Shown: positions 16,806-26,915, numbered from the stretch's first letter. The stretch is 64,000 nt of DNA from Pseudomonas kielensis (GCF_014236655.1 NZ_JACMYG010000023.1:1-64000), one strand, 5' to 3'. Notes: generated by a model not told the origin, from the sequence alone. Translations and numbers: made by a program.

Positions 16806-18137
16806 ATGACCAGCAGTCGTTTTTGCCCGGCGGTACTGATCGCCGCGCCAGCCTCAGGCCAAGGCAAGACTACCGTCACCGCCGCCCTGGCCCGTTTGCA
16901 CCGCAATCAGGGGCGCAAGGTCCGGGTGTTCAAGTGCGGCCCGGATTTTCTCGACCCGATGATTCTCGAGCGCGCCAGTGGCCAGCCGGTGTATCAGTTG
17001 GACATGTGGATGGTCGGCGAGCAGGAAAGTCGCCGGCTATTGTGGGAAGCCGCCGCTGAGGCTGATCTGATCCTGATCGAAGGGGTCATGGGGTTGTTCG
17101 ACGGCACCCCGTCCAGCGCCGACCTGGCGCGCCACTTCGGGGTGCCGGTGCTGGGAGTGATCGACGGCACCGCCATGGCCCAGACCTTTGGGGCGCTGGC
17201 ATTGGGCCTGGCGCGGTATCAGCCGGACCTGCCGTTTGCCGGCGTGCTCGCCAACCGGGTGGGGACCCTGCGCCACGCCCAGTTGCTGGAAGGCAGCCTG
17301 ACCGAAGGCCTGCGCTGGTATGGCGCGCTGTCCCGGGAGACCGGGATTGAATTGCCGAGCCGGCACCTGGGCCTGGTGCAAGCCAGTGAGCTGAACGACT
17401 TGGACCTGCGCCTCGATGCCGCCGCCCAAGCGCTGGGCAGCAGTTGCCAGGTGGCCTTGCCGCCAGCCGTGGAATTTGCCGCGCCCGACGTGATCCCGGT
17501 CGAGCCGTTGCTTGCGGGAGTCAGCATTGCGGTAGCCCGTGATGAAGCGTTCGCGTTCACCTACGGTGCGAGCCTGGATTTGCTGCGAGCGATGGGCGCC
17601 GAGTTGCGCTTCTTCTCGCCGATCCGTGACAGTCAGTTGCCTGAGGCCGATAGCCTGTACCTGCCTGGCGGCTACCCGGAATTGCACCACGTGGCGTTGG
17701 CGCGCAACACCGCGATGCTCGACGCCGTCCGCGCCCATCACGCCGCCGGCAAGCCGCTGCTCGCCGAGTGTGGCGGCATGCTGTACCTGCTCGATTCCCT
17801 CACCGACGTAGACGGCACGCGTGCCGAACTGGTGGGATTGCTGGCAGGCGCTGCGGTGATGCAAAAACGCCTGGCGGCGTTGGCGCTGCAAGCGGTCGAG
17901 CTGCCAGAAGGCACGTTGCGTGGGCACACGTACCACCATTCGCTGACCAGTACGGAACTTGAGCCGATTGCCCGTGGGCTGAGCCCGAACGGCGGGCGGG
18001 GCGCGGAGGCGGTTTATCGTGAGGGGCGGATGACGGCCTCTTATGTGCACTTTTATTTCCCGTCCAATCCTGGGGCGATCGCCGCATTGTTTGCGCCGAA
18101 CCCTGAGGGAGCGAGCGCGCTCGCGAACGGCTCATGA
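16806..18137 (+). CDS. cobB: Cobyrinate (hydrogenobyrinate) a,c-diamide synthase CobB
   Basis: Glutamine- and ATP-dependent amidation of the a and c acetate side chains of the corrin ring. The 443-residue protein has an N-terminal dethiobiotin-synthetase-like ATPase domain (APASGQGKTTVTAAL near residue 15, then FKCGPDFLDPMILERA). Its C-terminal class I glutamine amidotransferase-like domain has the nucleophile Cys in LLAECGGMLYL and the late His in HTYHHS. ATG 16806 is used. The stop overlaps the next start by 4 bases. Confidence 0.96.
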   Translation: MTSSRFCPAVLIAAPASGQGKTTVTAALARLHRNQGRKVRVFKCGPDFLDPMILERASGQPVYQLDMWMVGEQESRRLLWEAAAEADLILIEGVMGLFDGTPSSADLARHFGVPVLGVIDGTAMAQTFGALALGLARYQPDLPFAGVLANRVGTLRHAQLLEGSLTEGLRWYGALSRETGIELPSRHLGLVQASELNDLDLRLDAAAQALGSSCQVALPPAVEFAAPDVIPVEPLLAGVSIAVARDEAFAFTYGASLDLLRAMGAELRFFSPIRDSQLPEADSLYLPGGYPELHHVALARNTAMLDAVRAHHAAGKPLLAECGGMLYLLDSLTDVDGTRAELVGLLAGAAVMQKRLAALALQAVELPEGTLRGHTYHHSLTSTELEPIARGLSPNGGRGAEAVYREGRMTASYVHFYFPSNPGAIAALFAPNPEGASALANGS

Positions 18138-18784
18138 CCGACAACGCCTTTACCGACACCGAGCGCCAGGCGGTCTACCGCGCCATCGCCGAGCGGCGCG
18201 ACATGCGCCACTTCAGCGGTGGCACAGTGGAGCCCGAGCTGCTGCGCCGTTTGCTTGAAGCGGCCCATCAGGCGCCCAGTGTCGGCCTGATGCAGCCATG
18301 GCGCTTCATTCGCATCAGCGACCGCGCCTTGCGTGGGCAGCTCCAGGCGTTGGTGGAGGAAGAACGCATCCGCACCGCCCAAGCCCTCGGCGAGCGCAGC
18401 GATGAGTTCATGAAACTCAAGGTCGAAGGCATCAGCGATTGCGCCGAAGTGCTGGTGGCCGCGTTGATGGACGATCGCGAGCGGCATATTTTCGGCCGCC
18501 GCACCTTGCCGGAAATGGACATGGCGTCGTTGTCCTGCGCGATCCAGAACCTCTGGCTGGCCTCGCGCGCCGAAGGCCTGGGCATGGGCTGGGTTTCGCT
18601 GTTCGAGCCCCAGGCACTGGCCGATCTGTTGCAACTGCCGGCCGGGGCCAAGCCTGTGGCGATTCTCTGCCTGGGCCCGGTCAAGGCCTTTTATCCGGCG
18701 CCGATGCTGGCCCTTGAAGGCTGGGCGCAAGTGCGTCCGCTGCATGAATTGCTGTATGAAAATGTCTGGGGAGTGAGTCAATGA
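18134..18784 (+). CDS. bluB: 5,6-dimethylbenzimidazole synthase BluB
   Basis: Converts reduced FMN and oxygen to the lower ligand dimethylbenzimidazole. The 216-residue nitroreductase-fold protein has the FMN-phosphate motif [11 protein letters not shown] near residue 20 and the BluB signature [14 protein letters not shown]. Its presence means the organism makes its own lower ligand aerobically. It overlaps both cobB and cobD by 4 bases (ATGA), so translation is tightly coupled. Confidence 0.95.
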   Translation: MTDNAFTDTERQAVYRAIAERRDMRHFSGGTVEPELLRRLLEAAHQAPSVGLMQPWRFIRISDRALRGQLQALVEEERIRTAQALGERSDEFMKLKVEGISDCAEVLVAALMDDRERHIFGRRTLPEMDMASLSCAIQNLWLASRAEGLGMGWVSLFEPQALADLLQLPAGAKPVAILCLGPVKAFYPAPMLALEGWAQVRPLHELLYENVWGVSQ

Positions 18785-19689
18785 GTGTGGCGTTGTTGAG
18801 TGTCGCTGGCGTTGCGCTGGATGCGCTGCTGGGCGAACCCAAGCGCTGGCATCCGCTGGTGGCGTTCGGTCGATTTGCCGGGCGCATCGAGCAGCGTTTC
18901 AATTCTGCCGGCCGTGGCTGGCGCAGCCATGGGGTGACCGCGTGGGTGCTGGCCGTGGTGCCGCTGACCCTGTTGGCCACGGCGTTGTCCTGGCTGCCTT
19001 ACCTCGGCTGGATCGTCGAGATCCTGGCCCTGTATTGCGCCCTGGGCTTGCGCAGCCTGGGCGAGCACGTCGAGCCGGTGGCCCAGGCGCTGCGCAGCAA
19101 TGACCTGGACGAAGCACGCACCCGCGTCAGTTACCTGGTCAGCCGCCAGACCAGTGAGCTGGACGCCAACGAAGTGGCCCGCGCGGCCACCGAATCGGTC
19201 CTGGAAAATGGCAGCGATGCAGTGTTTGCCGCGTTGTTCTGGTTCGCCGTGGCCGGGGCCCCCGGGGTGGTGCTGTATCGCCTGAGCAATACCCTGGACG
19301 CCATGTGGGGCTATCGCAACGAACGGTTCGAGCGGTTCGGCTGGGCGGCGGCGAAAATCGACGACGTGCTCAACTACATTCCCGCACGCCTGGTGGCCTT
19401 GACCTATGCGGTGCTCGGCAAGACCCGGCTGGCCCTCAAGTGCTGGCGTACCCAGGGACCGACCTGGGACAGCCCGAATGCCGGCCCGGTGATGGCTGCC
19501 GGGGCTGGCGCACTGGGCGTCGAACTGGGTGGGGCGGCCATCTATCATGGCGAACTGCACCAGCGTCCGCCATTGGGCGAGGGCGTACCGGCGGACGCCG
19601 ACTCCATCGATCGTGGCTGGTTGCTGGTCCAGCGCGGGGTATGGTTATGGCTGTTGATCCTCTGTGTGGGGGCCGAGTTTTATGCTTGA
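18781..19689 (+). CDS. cobD: Adenosylcobinamide-phosphate synthase CobD (CbiB)
   Basis: A 302-residue membrane protein that attaches aminopropanol (or its phosphate) to adenosylcobyric acid. Signature stretches are [25 protein letters not shown] at the N-terminus, [29 protein letters not shown] in the middle and [26 protein letters not shown] later. Four to five hydrophobic segments are visible. The name follows Pseudomonas usage; the Salmonella name is CbiB. It ends 8 bases inside the next gene. Confidence 0.95.
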   Translation: MSVALLSVAGVALDALLGEPKRWHPLVAFGRFAGRIEQRFNSAGRGWRSHGVTAWVLAVVPLTLLATALSWLPYLGWIVEILALYCALGLRSLGEHVEPVAQALRSNDLDEARTRVSYLVSRQTSELDANEVARAATESVLENGSDAVFAALFWFAVAGAPGVVLYRLSNTLDAMWGYRNERFERFGWAAAKIDDVLNYIPARLVALTYAVLGKTRLALKCWRTQGPTWDSPNAGPVMAAGAGALGVELGGAAIYHGELHQRPPLGEGVPADADSIDRGWLLVQRGVWLWLLILCVGAEFYA

Positions 19690-20683
19690 ACACGGTGGTC
19701 GCCTGCGCAAGGCGGCGTTGCACTATGGAATTGCTGAGGCCGACTGGCTCGACCTCTCCAGCGGGCTGGCACCCTGGCCATGGGCTATCCCGCCGATTCC
19801 CGCCAGGGCCTGGGCCCGCTTGCCGGAAACCGAGGACGGCCTGGAGCAGGCTGCCCGGCAATACTATGGCGCGACTCAGGTACTGCCGGTCGCCGGTTCG
19901 CAGATGGCCATCCAGTTGCTGCCACGCTTGCGGCGTGCCGGCAAAGTCGGCGTCCTGTCGCCCTGTTATGCCGAGCACGCCGAAGCCTGGCGGCGTAACG
20001 GCTACATCGTGCGCGAGGTGCTGGAGCAGGAGGTGGAGCTTTTCATCGACAACCTCGACGTGCTGGTGGTGGTCAACCCCAACAACCCCACAGGCTTGAG
20101 CCTGACCCCGGAGCGCCTGCTCGACTGGCATGCCCGCCTGGCCCAGAGAGGCGGCTGGCTGGTGGTGGACGAAGCGTTCATGGACAACACCCCGCACCTG
20201 AGCCTGGCGTCTTTTGCCCATCAGGTCGGGCTGATCGTGTTGCGTTCCTTCGGCAAGTTCTTCGGCCTGGCCGGGGTGCGCCTGGGGTTTGTCCTGGCCG
20301 AACGGCGGCTGCTCAATCTGCTCGCCGAGCAGGTGGGCCCCTGGGCGGTTGCCGGGCCGACACGGGTGCTGGGGCAAGCCTGCCTGCTCGACAGCGAAGG
20401 TCATCGGCGCCAGCGCCAGCGCAGTGAAGAGGCGAGCGAACGTCTGGTCGAACTGCTGGAACGGCATGGTTTCAAGCCTCAGGGCGGCTGCGCGCTGTTC
20501 CAGTGGTTGAGCACCGAACGTGCCGAGCACCTGTATGAATTCATGGCACGCCAGGGCATTTTGCTGCGCCTGTTCAGCCACAACAGCAGCCTGCGCTTCG
20601 GCCTGCCGGCCGACGAAACCGACTGGTTGCGCCTTGAGCGTGCCTTTGTCGCCTATGCCAAGGAAACCTCATGCCCACGTTGA
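19682..20683 (+). CDS. cobC: L-threonine-O-3-phosphate decarboxylase CobC (PLP-dependent)
   Basis: Makes aminopropanol phosphate from threonine phosphate for the corrin side arm. The 333-residue fold-type I aminotransferase-like protein has the [16 protein letters not shown] motif, the Asp contacting PLP in [10 protein letters not shown], and the Schiff-base Lys in [17 protein letters not shown] (about residue 194). ATG 19682 gives [16 protein letters not shown], the usual N-terminus. Called CobD in Salmonella nomenclature. It overlaps cobD by 8 and cobQ by 13 bases. Confidence 0.94.
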   Translation: MLEHGGRLRKAALHYGIAEADWLDLSSGLAPWPWAIPPIPARAWARLPETEDGLEQAARQYYGATQVLPVAGSQMAIQLLPRLRRAGKVGVLSPCYAEHAEAWRRNGYIVREVLEQEVELFIDNLDVLVVVNPNNPTGLSLTPERLLDWHARLAQRGGWLVVDEAFMDNTPHLSLASFAHQVGLIVLRSFGKFFGLAGVRLGFVLAERRLLNLLAEQVGPWAVAGPTRVLGQACLLDSEGHRRQRQRSEEASERLVELLERHGFKPQGGCALFQWLSTERAEHLYEFMARQGILLRLFSHNSSLRFGLPADETDWLRLERAFVAYAKETSCPR

Positions 20684-22164
20684 TGGTACAAGGTACCACG
20701 TCCGATGCCGGCAAAAGCACCCTGGTGACGGCGCTCTGCCGTTGGGCGACGCGCCAGGGGGTACCGGTGGTGCCGTTCAAGCCGCAGAACATGGCGCTCA
20801 ACAGCGCTGTCACCGCCGACGGTGGCGAAATCGGTCGGGCCCAGGCAGTGCAGGCCCAGGCCGCGAACCTCGAACCCCACACCGACATGAACCCGGTGCT
20901 GCTCAAGCCCAACAGCGATACCGGGGCCCAGGTGATCATTCACGGGCGCGCGGTGACCAGCATGAATGCGGTCGCGTATCACGACTACAAGGCCATCGCC
21001 ATGCAGGCAGTACTTGCCTCGCACCAACGCCTGAGCGCGGCCTATCCGCTGGTGATGGTGGAAGGGGCGGGGTCGCCGGCCGAGATCAACCTGCGGGCCG
21101 GTGACATCGCCAACATGGGCTTTGCCGAGGCCGTCGATTGCCCGGTGGTGTTGATTGCCGACATCAATCGTGGCGGAGTCTTCGCCCATCTGGTGGGCAC
21201 CCTGGAATTGCTGTCGGCCAGCGAGCAGGCGCGGGTCAAGGGTTTCATCATCAACCGTTTTCGCGGTGACATCGCCTTGCTGCAACCGGGCCTGGACTGG
21301 CTGGAGGCGCGGACCGGCAAGCCGGTCATCGGGGTCTTGCCCTATGTCATGGACCTGCACCTGGAAGCCGAGGACGGCATTGACCAGCGCCAGGCCGACA
21401 AGGCCGAGCAGGTACTCAAGGTGGTGGTGCCGGTATTGCCGCGCATCAGCAACCACACTGACTTCGATCCGCTGCGCCTGCACCCGCAGGTCGATCTGCA
21501 ATTCGTCGGGCCGGGCCAGGCGATACCGCCCGCCGACCTGATCATCCTGCCGGGCTCCAAGAGCGTGCGCAGCGACCTTGCGTACCTGCGGGCCAATGGC
21601 TGGGACACCGCCATCGCCCGTCACCTGCGCTACGGCGGCAAGCTGCTGGGCATCTGTGGCGGCCTGCAAATGCTCGGCACGCAGTTGCATGATCCGCTGG
21701 GCTTGGAAGGGGCCGCGGGCTCCAGTGCCGGGCTGGGCTTGCTGGCCTTCGACACGGTGCTGGAGGCCGAGAAGCAACTGCGCAATGTGCGTGGCCGCCT
21801 GGTGCTGGAAAACGCTGCGGTCAGTGGCTATGAAATTCATGCCGGGGTCACCCGTGGGGTGGCGCTGGAGCAGCCCGCCGTGTTGCTCGACGACGGCCGC
21901 AGCGATGGCGCGCAGAGTGCCGATGGGCAGGTCCTCGGGACTTACCTGCATGGTCTGTTCGAGTCGCCGGCTGCATGCAGTGCGCTGTTGCGCTGGGCCG
22001 GGCTTGCGGATGTGCAGGCGGTCGATTATCACGGGCTGCGCGAGCGCGACATCGAGCGCCTGGCGGACCTGGTGGAGAAGCACCTGGATACCGGGCTGTT
22101 GCGCGAGCTCTGTGGTTTGTCGGTTGACCGGCCTGGGCGCCTCGCTGCGCAGAGTCGCCCCTGA
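20671..22164 (+). CDS. cobQ: Cobyric acid synthase CobQ
   Basis: Amidates side chains b, d, e and g of adenosylcobyrinic acid a,c-diamide using glutamine and ATP. The 497-residue protein has an N-terminal ATPase domain ([20 protein letters not shown], then [14 protein letters not shown]). The C-terminal amidotransferase domain has the nucleophile Cys in [12 protein letters not shown] and a catalytic His in [10 protein letters not shown]. Full length and intact. Its start lies inside the end of cobC. Confidence 0.97.
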   Translation: MPTLMVQGTTSDAGKSTLVTALCRWATRQGVPVVPFKPQNMALNSAVTADGGEIGRAQAVQAQAANLEPHTDMNPVLLKPNSDTGAQVIIHGRAVTSMNAVAYHDYKAIAMQAVLASHQRLSAAYPLVMVEGAGSPAEINLRAGDIANMGFAEAVDCPVVLIADINRGGVFAHLVGTLELLSASEQARVKGFIINRFRGDIALLQPGLDWLEARTGKPVIGVLPYVMDLHLEAEDGIDQRQADKAEQVLKVVVPVLPRISNHTDFDPLRLHPQVDLQFVGPGQAIPPADLIILPGSKSVRSDLAYLRANGWDTAIARHLRYGGKLLGICGGLQMLGTQLHDPLGLEGAAGSSAGLGLLAFDTVLEAEKQLRNVRGRLVLENAAVSGYEIHAGVTRGVALEQPAVLLDDGRSDGAQSADGQVLGTYLHGLFESPAACSALLRWAGLADVQAVDYHGLRERDIERLADLVEKHLDTGLLRELCGLSVDRPGRLAAQSRP

Positions 22165-22182
22165 TACCGCTCATAAAAGGTT

Positions 22183-22710
22183 ATGACCATGCTGCAATTG
22201 ATCCTTGGCGGTGCCCGTTCCGGCAAAAGCCGCCTGGCTGAAAAGCTCGCCACCGACAGCTCCCTGGCGGTGACCTACATTGCCACCAGCCAGCCGCTGG
22301 ATGGCGAAATGAACGCCCGGGTCGCCCATCACCGGGCGCGCCGTCCGGCCGAGTGGGGGTTGATCGAGGAGCCCCTGGCGCTGGCGCGGGTTCTGCGCGA
22401 AACCGCCAGTGCCGAGCGCTGCCTGCTGGTGGATTGCCTGACCCTGTGGCTGACCAACCTGCTGATGCTCGACAACCCCGAGCGTCTGGCCCAGGAACGT
22501 GAAGCCCTGCTGGACTGCCTGGCGGCGTTGCCGGGAGAGGTGATTTTTGTCAGCAACGAGACTGGAATGGGGGTCGTGCCGCTGGGCGAACTGACTCGCC
22601 GTTATGTCGATGAAGCCGGTTGGTTGCATCAAGCCCTGGCTGAGCGCTGTCAGCGTGTCGTGTTGACCGTCGCCGGCCTGCCCCTGACTTTGAAAGGTAC
22701 TGCGTTATGA
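22183..22710 (+). CDS. cobP: Adenosylcobinamide kinase / adenosylcobinamide-phosphate guanylyltransferase CobP
   Basis: A bifunctional 175-residue enzyme that phosphorylates adenosylcobinamide and then forms adenosylcobinamide-GDP. The P-loop [15 protein letters not shown] is at residue 8 and the guanylylated-His region is [33 protein letters not shown] and [23 protein letters not shown] complete the family pattern. The start is ATG 22183 or 22189. Called CobU in Salmonella. Eighteen bases separate it from cobQ, one of the few real gaps in the operon. Confidence 0.95.
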   Translation: MTMLQLILGGARSGKSRLAEKLATDSSLAVTYIATSQPLDGEMNARVAHHRARRPAEWGLIEEPLALARVLRETASAERCLLVDCLTLWLTNLLMLDNPERLAQEREALLDCLAALPGEVIFVSNETGMGVVPLGELTRRYVDEAGWLHQALAERCQRVVLTVAGLPLTLKGTAL

Positions 22711-23762
22711 CTCAATCCTGGTGGCTGAACCCGTGCAAGGCCGTTGATCGCCAAGCCGTGCAAGACGCCGAGCAGTTGCAACAGCAACTGACCAAGCCCG
22801 CCGGCTCGCTGGGGCAGCTGGAAACGCTGGCGGTGCAGTTGGCGGGGCTGCAAGGTCGACTCAAGCCGAGCGTGAACCAGCTGTGGATCGGGATTTTTGC
22901 CGGTGACCACGGGGTGGTGGCCGAAGGGGTCTCGGCCTTTCCCCAGGAAGTCACGGGGCAGATGTTGCGCAACTTCGTCAACGGCGGCGCGGCCATCAGC
23001 GTGCTGGCGCGTCAGCTGCAAGCCCGGCTGGAAGTGGTCGACCTCGGCACCGTCACCCCATCGCTGAACCTGCCGGGGGTGCGCCACCTGCACCTGGGGC
23101 CTGGCACCGCCAACTTCGCCCATGGCCCGGCCATGACTGCGGCCCAGGGCGCGCAAGCCTTGCAAGCCGGGCGCGGGACCGTGTTGCGAGCCCTGGCCGA
23201 AGGCGCGGAGCTGTTCATCGGCGGCGAGATGGGCATTGGCAATACCACCGCGGCCAGTGCCTTGGCCTGTGCCTTGCTGGATTGTCCGGTGGCCCATCTC
23301 ACCGGCCCGGGCACCGGCTTGGACACGGCGGGCGTCAGCCACAAGACCCAGGTCATCGAACGCGCCCTGGCTTTGCACGCGGCGCAGCGCGGTGACCCGC
23401 TGCAAACCCTGTTCAACCTCGGCGGCTTTGAAATCGCCGCGCTGGTCGGCGCTTACCTGGCCTGTGCCCAGGAAGGGCTGGCGGTGCTGGTGGACGGCTT
23501 TATCTGCAGCGTCGCAGCCCTGATTGCCGTGCGCCTCAATCCGGCTTGTCGCGAGTGGCTGCTGTTCGGCCACCGCGGGGCCGAGCCGGGTCACCGGCAT
23601 GTCCTGGAAACCTTGAACGCGCAACCGCTGCTCGACCTCGGCTTGCGCCTGGGCGAGGGCAGCGGTGCGGCGCTGGCGGTGCCCTTGCTGCGCCTGGCCT
23701 GCGACCTGCACGGGCAGATGGCGACCTTTGCCGAGGCGGCGGTTGCCGATCGCCCGGCATGA
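22707..23762 (+). CDS. cobU: Nicotinate-nucleotide:dimethylbenzimidazole phosphoribosyltransferase CobU (CobT)
   Basis: Makes alpha-ribazole phosphate from the BluB product and nicotinate mononucleotide. The 351-residue protein shows [21 protein letters not shown] near the start, [22 protein letters not shown], the loop [20 protein letters not shown] and the C-terminal [19 protein letters not shown], all family hallmarks including the catalytic Glu in the last block. Called CobT in Salmonella. It overlaps cobP and the following phosphatase by 4 bases each. Confidence 0.96.
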   Translation: MTQSWWLNPCKAVDRQAVQDAEQLQQQLTKPAGSLGQLETLAVQLAGLQGRLKPSVNQLWIGIFAGDHGVVAEGVSAFPQEVTGQMLRNFVNGGAAISVLARQLQARLEVVDLGTVTPSLNLPGVRHLHLGPGTANFAHGPAMTAAQGAQALQAGRGTVLRALAEGAELFIGGEMGIGNTTAASALACALLDCPVAHLTGPGTGLDTAGVSHKTQVIERALALHAAQRGDPLQTLFNLGGFEIAALVGAYLACAQEGLAVLVDGFICSVAALIAVRLNPACREWLLFGHRGAEPGHRHVLETLNAQPLLDLGLRLGEGSGAALAVPLLRLACDLHGQMATFAEAAVADRPA

Positions 23763-24334
23763 CCTTGCACCTGGATCTGCTGCGCCACGGTGAAACCGAA
23801 CTGGGCGGCGGCCTGCGCGGCAGTCTGGATGACGCGCTCACCCCGCTGGGTTGGCAGCAGATGCGCGACGCCGTGGTGGGGGGCGGCCCCTGGAGCCGAC
23901 TGGTGAGTTCGCCCCTGCAACGCTGTGCGCGGTTTGCCGAGGAGCTGGGCGCGCAACTGGGCCTGCCGGTGACGCTGGAGCAGGATCTGCAAGAGCTGCA
24001 TTTTGGCGCCTGGGAAGGGCGCAGCGCGGCGGCGTTGATGGAAACCGACGCCGACGCCCTTGGCCGGTTCTGGTCAGACCCTTATGGTTTCACCCCGCCC
24101 GAGGGCGAGCCCGTGAGCGACTTCTCGGCGCGGGTGTTGGCGGTGGTGCAACGCTTGCATCAGGCCTATGCCGGTGAGCGGGTGTTGCTGGTCAGCCATG
24201 GCGGGGTCATGCGCCTGCTGCTGGCACGCGCGCGCGGGTTGCCGCGCGAGCAATTGCTGAACGTCGAAGTCGGCCACGGCGGGCTGTTCTCCCTGCAGGT
24301 CGAGGCTGACGTCGTGCTTCGGGAAGAGGCGTAG
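23759..24334 (+). CDS. Alpha-ribazole phosphatase-like histidine phosphatase
   Basis: A 191-residue histidine-phosphatase-superfamily protein in the cob operon, predicted to remove the phosphate from alpha-ribazole phosphate or adenosylcobalamin phosphate. The phosphorylated His is in [12 protein letters not shown] at residue 9; [28 protein letters not shown] and the second His in [13 protein letters not shown] complete the active site. In Salmonella the equivalent is named CobC, which would clash with the Pseudomonas cobC above, so no symbol is given. Confidence 0.9.
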   Translation: MTLHLDLLRHGETELGGGLRGSLDDALTPLGWQQMRDAVVGGGPWSRLVSSPLQRCARFAEELGAQLGLPVTLEQDLQELHFGAWEGRSAAALMETDADALGRFWSDPYGFTPPEGEPVSDFSARVLAVVQRLHQAYAGERVLLVSHGGVMRLLLARARGLPREQLLNVEVGHGGLFSLQVEADVVLREEA

Positions 24335-24336
24335 AC

Positions 24337-25068
24337 ATGTTGCCATTGTGGATCGCCCTGCAATTTCTCAGCAGCCTGCCGATTCGCCTGCCGGGCATGC
24401 CATCCCCCCAGGAGCTGGGACGCTCGCTGCTGTTTTATCCGCTGGTGGGGCTGTTGTTCGGTGGGCTGTTGTGGGGCCTGAACGCCTTGCTGTCGGGGGC
24501 TCCGGCGATGTTGCACGCGGCCATCCTGTTGACGGTGTGGGTGGTGCTCAGTGGCGGCTTGCACTTGGATGGCCTGGCCGACAGTGCCGATGCCTGGCTG
24601 GGAGGTTTTGGTGATCGCGAACGCACCCTGACCATCATGAAAGACCCACGCAGCGGACCGATTGCGGTGGTCACCCTGGTGCTGGTCCTGCTGCTCAAAT
24701 TCGCCGCCTTGCTGGCGCTGATCGAACACCAGGCCACGGTCGCGTTGATCCTTGCGCCACTGCTCGGACGCACGGCCTTGCTCGGCTTGTTCCTGACGAC
24801 GCCTTATGTGCGGGCAGGGGGGCTGGGGCAGGCACTGGCTGACCACTTGCCACGCAGGATCGGCCAGCGGGTGCTGCTGCTCAGTGCGCTGGCCTGCGTG
24901 CTGATGGCGGGCTGGAGTGGGGTGATTGCGCTGGTGGCGGCGGCCGGGGTGTTCGCCGGTGTGCGTCATTTGATGATGCGGCGCCTTGGCGGGACCACCG
25001 GGGATACGGCGGGGGCATTGCTGGAATTGCTGGAAGTGGCGGTGCTGATGGCTCTGGCGCTGGCTTGA
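24337..25068 (+). CDS. cobV: Adenosylcobinamide-GDP ribazoletransferase CobV (CobS)
   Basis: The last joining step, condensing adenosylcobinamide-GDP with alpha-ribazole at the inner membrane. The 243-residue protein has about six hydrophobic segments and the acidic family signature GGLHLDGLADSADAWLGGF, followed by RTLTIMKDPRSGPIAVV. Called CobS in Salmonella. It starts 2 bases after the phosphatase and is the last gene of the operon; no strong hairpin terminator was seen in the 62 bases that follow. Confidence 0.95.
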   Translation: MLPLWIALQFLSSLPIRLPGMPSPQELGRSLLFYPLVGLLFGGLLWGLNALLSGAPAMLHAAILLTVWVVLSGGLHLDGLADSADAWLGGFGDRERTLTIMKDPRSGPIAVVTLVLVLLLKFAALLALIEHQATVALILAPLLGRTALLGLFLTTPYVRAGGLGQALADHLPRRIGQRVLLLSALACVLMAGWSGVIALVAAAGVFAGVRHLMMRRLGGTTGDTAGALLELLEVAVLMALALA

Positions 25069-25111
25069 GCTAAACCGGGAAATCGTAAGCAAAGCTTGCA
25101 TAAAGTCAAAC

Positions 25112-25127
25112 GCGGGTATATACACGC
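25112..25127. promoter_or_regulatory. Probable MarR operator, imperfect copy
   Basis: GCGGGTATATACACGC, one base off the perfect palindrome found at 25557-25572, lies 3 bases before the start codon of the MarR gene, where bound protein would block its own transcription. Confidence 0.7.
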
Positions 25128-25130
25128 ACC

Positions 25131-25535
25131 ATGCTAGCCTCTCAGTGTTTATGCACCAACCTGCGTCGCGCCGCCCGTGGCGTCAGCAGGCATTACGACG
25201 GCGCCCTCGATGGCTTCGGGATCAACGTTGCCCAGTATTCTTTGCTGTGCAATCTGCAGCGCCTGGATCAGCCGAGTATTTCCACCCTGGCCGAGGCCAT
25301 GGGCCTGGATCGCAGCACCCTGGGGCGTAACCTGCGGGTGCTGGAAGGCGAAGGGCTGGTGCGGTTGGTCGAGGGTGAAGACCAGCGCAACCGCATCGTG
25401 CAATTGACCGAGGCTGGGCGTGAGCGCCTGGCGGCGGCTTTGCCGGCCTGGGAAGCGGCGCAACAACGCTTGATCGATCGGTTGGGCGCCGAGAAGCGCG
25501 CAACGTTGCTGGCCTTGCTGGACGAACTCGCATGA
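25131..25535 (+). CDS. MarR-family transcriptional regulator next to an MFS transporter
   Basis: A 134-residue winged-helix regulator, the standard MarR length. Visible are YSLLCNLQRLDQPSISTLAEAMGLDRSTLGRNLRVLEGEGLV (HTH with recognition helix) and LVEGEDQRNRIVQLTEAG (wing). Two Cys (positions 6 and 8) near the N-terminus, plus one later, might sense thiol-reactive signals. It probably represses itself and the downstream MFS gene through palindromes at 25112-25127 and 25557-25572. Confidence 0.9.
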   Translation: MLASQCLCTNLRRAARGVSRHYDGALDGFGINVAQYSLLCNLQRLDQPSISTLAEAMGLDRSTLGRNLRVLEGEGLVRLVEGEDQRNRIVQLTEAGRERLAAALPAWEAAQQRLIDRLGAEKRATLLALLDELA

Positions 25536-25556
25536 AGCGGGTTTTTTCGAGTTTAA

Positions 25557-25572
25557 GCGGGTATATACCCGC
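25557..25572. promoter_or_regulatory. Probable MarR operator, perfect palindrome
   Basis: GCGGGTATATACCCGC is a perfect 16-base palindrome in the 52-base gap between the MarR gene and the MFS gene, 15 bases before the MFS start codon. Confidence 0.8.
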
Positions 25573-25587
25573 GAATGGAGAAGAATA

Positions 25588-26796
25588 ATGACATCGATGT
25601 GGCGTAGCAGCGGTTGGGTGTTAGTCGGAAGTGCGCTGATTCTGGCGTTGGCCCTCGGCGTGCGGCATGGCTTCGGCCTGTTCCTGCCGCCGATGAGTGA
25701 GCAGTTCGGCTGGGGGCGTGAAGTGTTTGCCTTTGCCATCGCCTTGCAGAATCTGATCTGGGGCCTGGCACAGCCCTTTACCGGCGCGCTGGCGGATCGC
25801 TTCGGTGCGGCGAAAGTGGTGCTGGTGGGCGGTGTCCTGTATGCGGTGGGCCTGGTGTTCATGGGCTTGGCCGATTCGCCGCTGTCGCTGTCGCTCAGTG
25901 CCGGCCTGTTGATCGGTATCGGCCTGTCCGGCACATCGTTTTCGGTGATTCTCGGCGTGGTCGGGCGTGCCTTGCCGGCGGAGAAGCGCAGCATGGGCAT
26001 GGGGATCGCCAGTGCCGCCGGCTCTTTCGGCCAGTTTGCCATGTTGCCCGGCACCCTGGGCCTGATCGGCTGGCTGGGCTGGTCCAGTGCGTTGCTGGTG
26101 CTGGGTGTGCTGGTGGCGTTGATTGTGCCGCTGGTGAGTATGCTCAAGGACAAGCCACTGCCGGTGCTGGGGCATGAGCAGACACTGAAGGAGGCCCTGC
26201 ACGAGGCCTGTTCGCACTCCGGCTTCTGGCTGCTGGCGTTCGGCTTTTTTGTCTGTGGTTTCCAGGTGGTGTTCATCGGCGTGCACTTGCCGGCCTACCT
26301 GGTGGACCAGCATCTGCCGGCCACTGTCGGCACCACGGTGCTGGCCTTGATTGGTCTGTTCAATATCTTCGGCACCTACACCGCCGGCTGGCTTGGCGGG
26401 CGCATGTCCAAGCCGCGCCTGCTCACCGGCCTGTACCTGCTGCGTGCGGTGGTGATCGGGCTGTTTCTGTGGATGCCGGTGACCCAGACCAGCGCCTACC
26501 TGTTCGGCATGGCGATGGGTTTCCTATGGCTGTCGACGGTGCCTTTGACCAACGGTACGGTGGCGACCCTGTTCGGTGTGCGAAATCTCTCTATGCTGGG
26601 AGGTATCGTCTTCCTCTTTCACCAGTTGGGTTCGTTCCTCGGTGGCTGGTTGGGCGGGGTGGTGTATGACCGAACAGGAAACTATGACTTGATCTGGCAA
26701 GTAGCGATTCTCCTCAGCCTGCTGGCTGCGGCCTTGAACTGGCCGGTGCGTGAGCGTCCGGTGGCGCGCTTGCAAGCCCAGGCAAGTGCGGCATGA
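25588..26796 (+). CDS. MFS transporter (OFA/monocarboxylate-like)
   Basis: A 402-residue, 12-helix major facilitator. Helix 1 begins SGWVLVGSALILALALGVRHGFGLFLPPM, and the loop 2-3 motif is GALADRFGAAKVVLVGG. The two halves are separated by a loop near residue 195 (MLKDKPLPVLGHEQTLKEAL). A second GWLGGRMSKPRLL motif is in the C-terminal half. The substrate is unknown; control by the adjacent MarR regulator suggests export or uptake of an aromatic or toxic compound. Its stop overlaps the start of a 40-codon ORF. Confidence 0.9.
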   Translation: MTSMWRSSGWVLVGSALILALALGVRHGFGLFLPPMSEQFGWGREVFAFAIALQNLIWGLAQPFTGALADRFGAAKVVLVGGVLYAVGLVFMGLADSPLSLSLSAGLLIGIGLSGTSFSVILGVVGRALPAEKRSMGMGIASAAGSFGQFAMLPGTLGLIGWLGWSSALLVLGVLVALIVPLVSMLKDKPLPVLGHEQTLKEALHEACSHSGFWLLAFGFFVCGFQVVFIGVHLPAYLVDQHLPATVGTTVLALIGLFNIFGTYTAGWLGGRMSKPRLLTGLYLLRAVVIGLFLWMPVTQTSAYLFGMAMGFLWLSTVPLTNGTVATLFGVRNLSMLGGIVFLFHQLGSFLGGWLGGVVYDRTGNYDLIWQVAILLSLLAAALNWPVRERPVARLQAQASAA

Positions 26797-26915
26797 GCCG
26801 GATCGCCCTCAAGCTGGTGGCGGCGGCCGCTGTCGCGCTGCTGTTGGCGCTGGCCTGGTGGGGCTGGCACCAGGGTGGCCTGGCCATGATGCAGTTGGGA
26901 CTGGGAGCCTGCTAA
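26793..26915 (+). CDS. Short membrane ORF (40 aa) coupled to the MFS gene
   Basis: ATG 26793 overlaps the MFS stop codon (ATGA). The 40-residue product is MSRIALKLVAAAAVALLLAL followed by a Trp-rich stretch AWWGWHQGGLAMMQLGLGAC. It is a single hydrophobic helix with a positively charged start and a C-terminal Cys. The overlap and codon use suggest translation, possibly as a small partner of the transporter. It is too short for firm annotation and could be a chance ORF. Confidence 0.5.
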   Translation: MSRIALKLVAAAAVALLLALAWWGWHQGGLAMMQLGLGAC

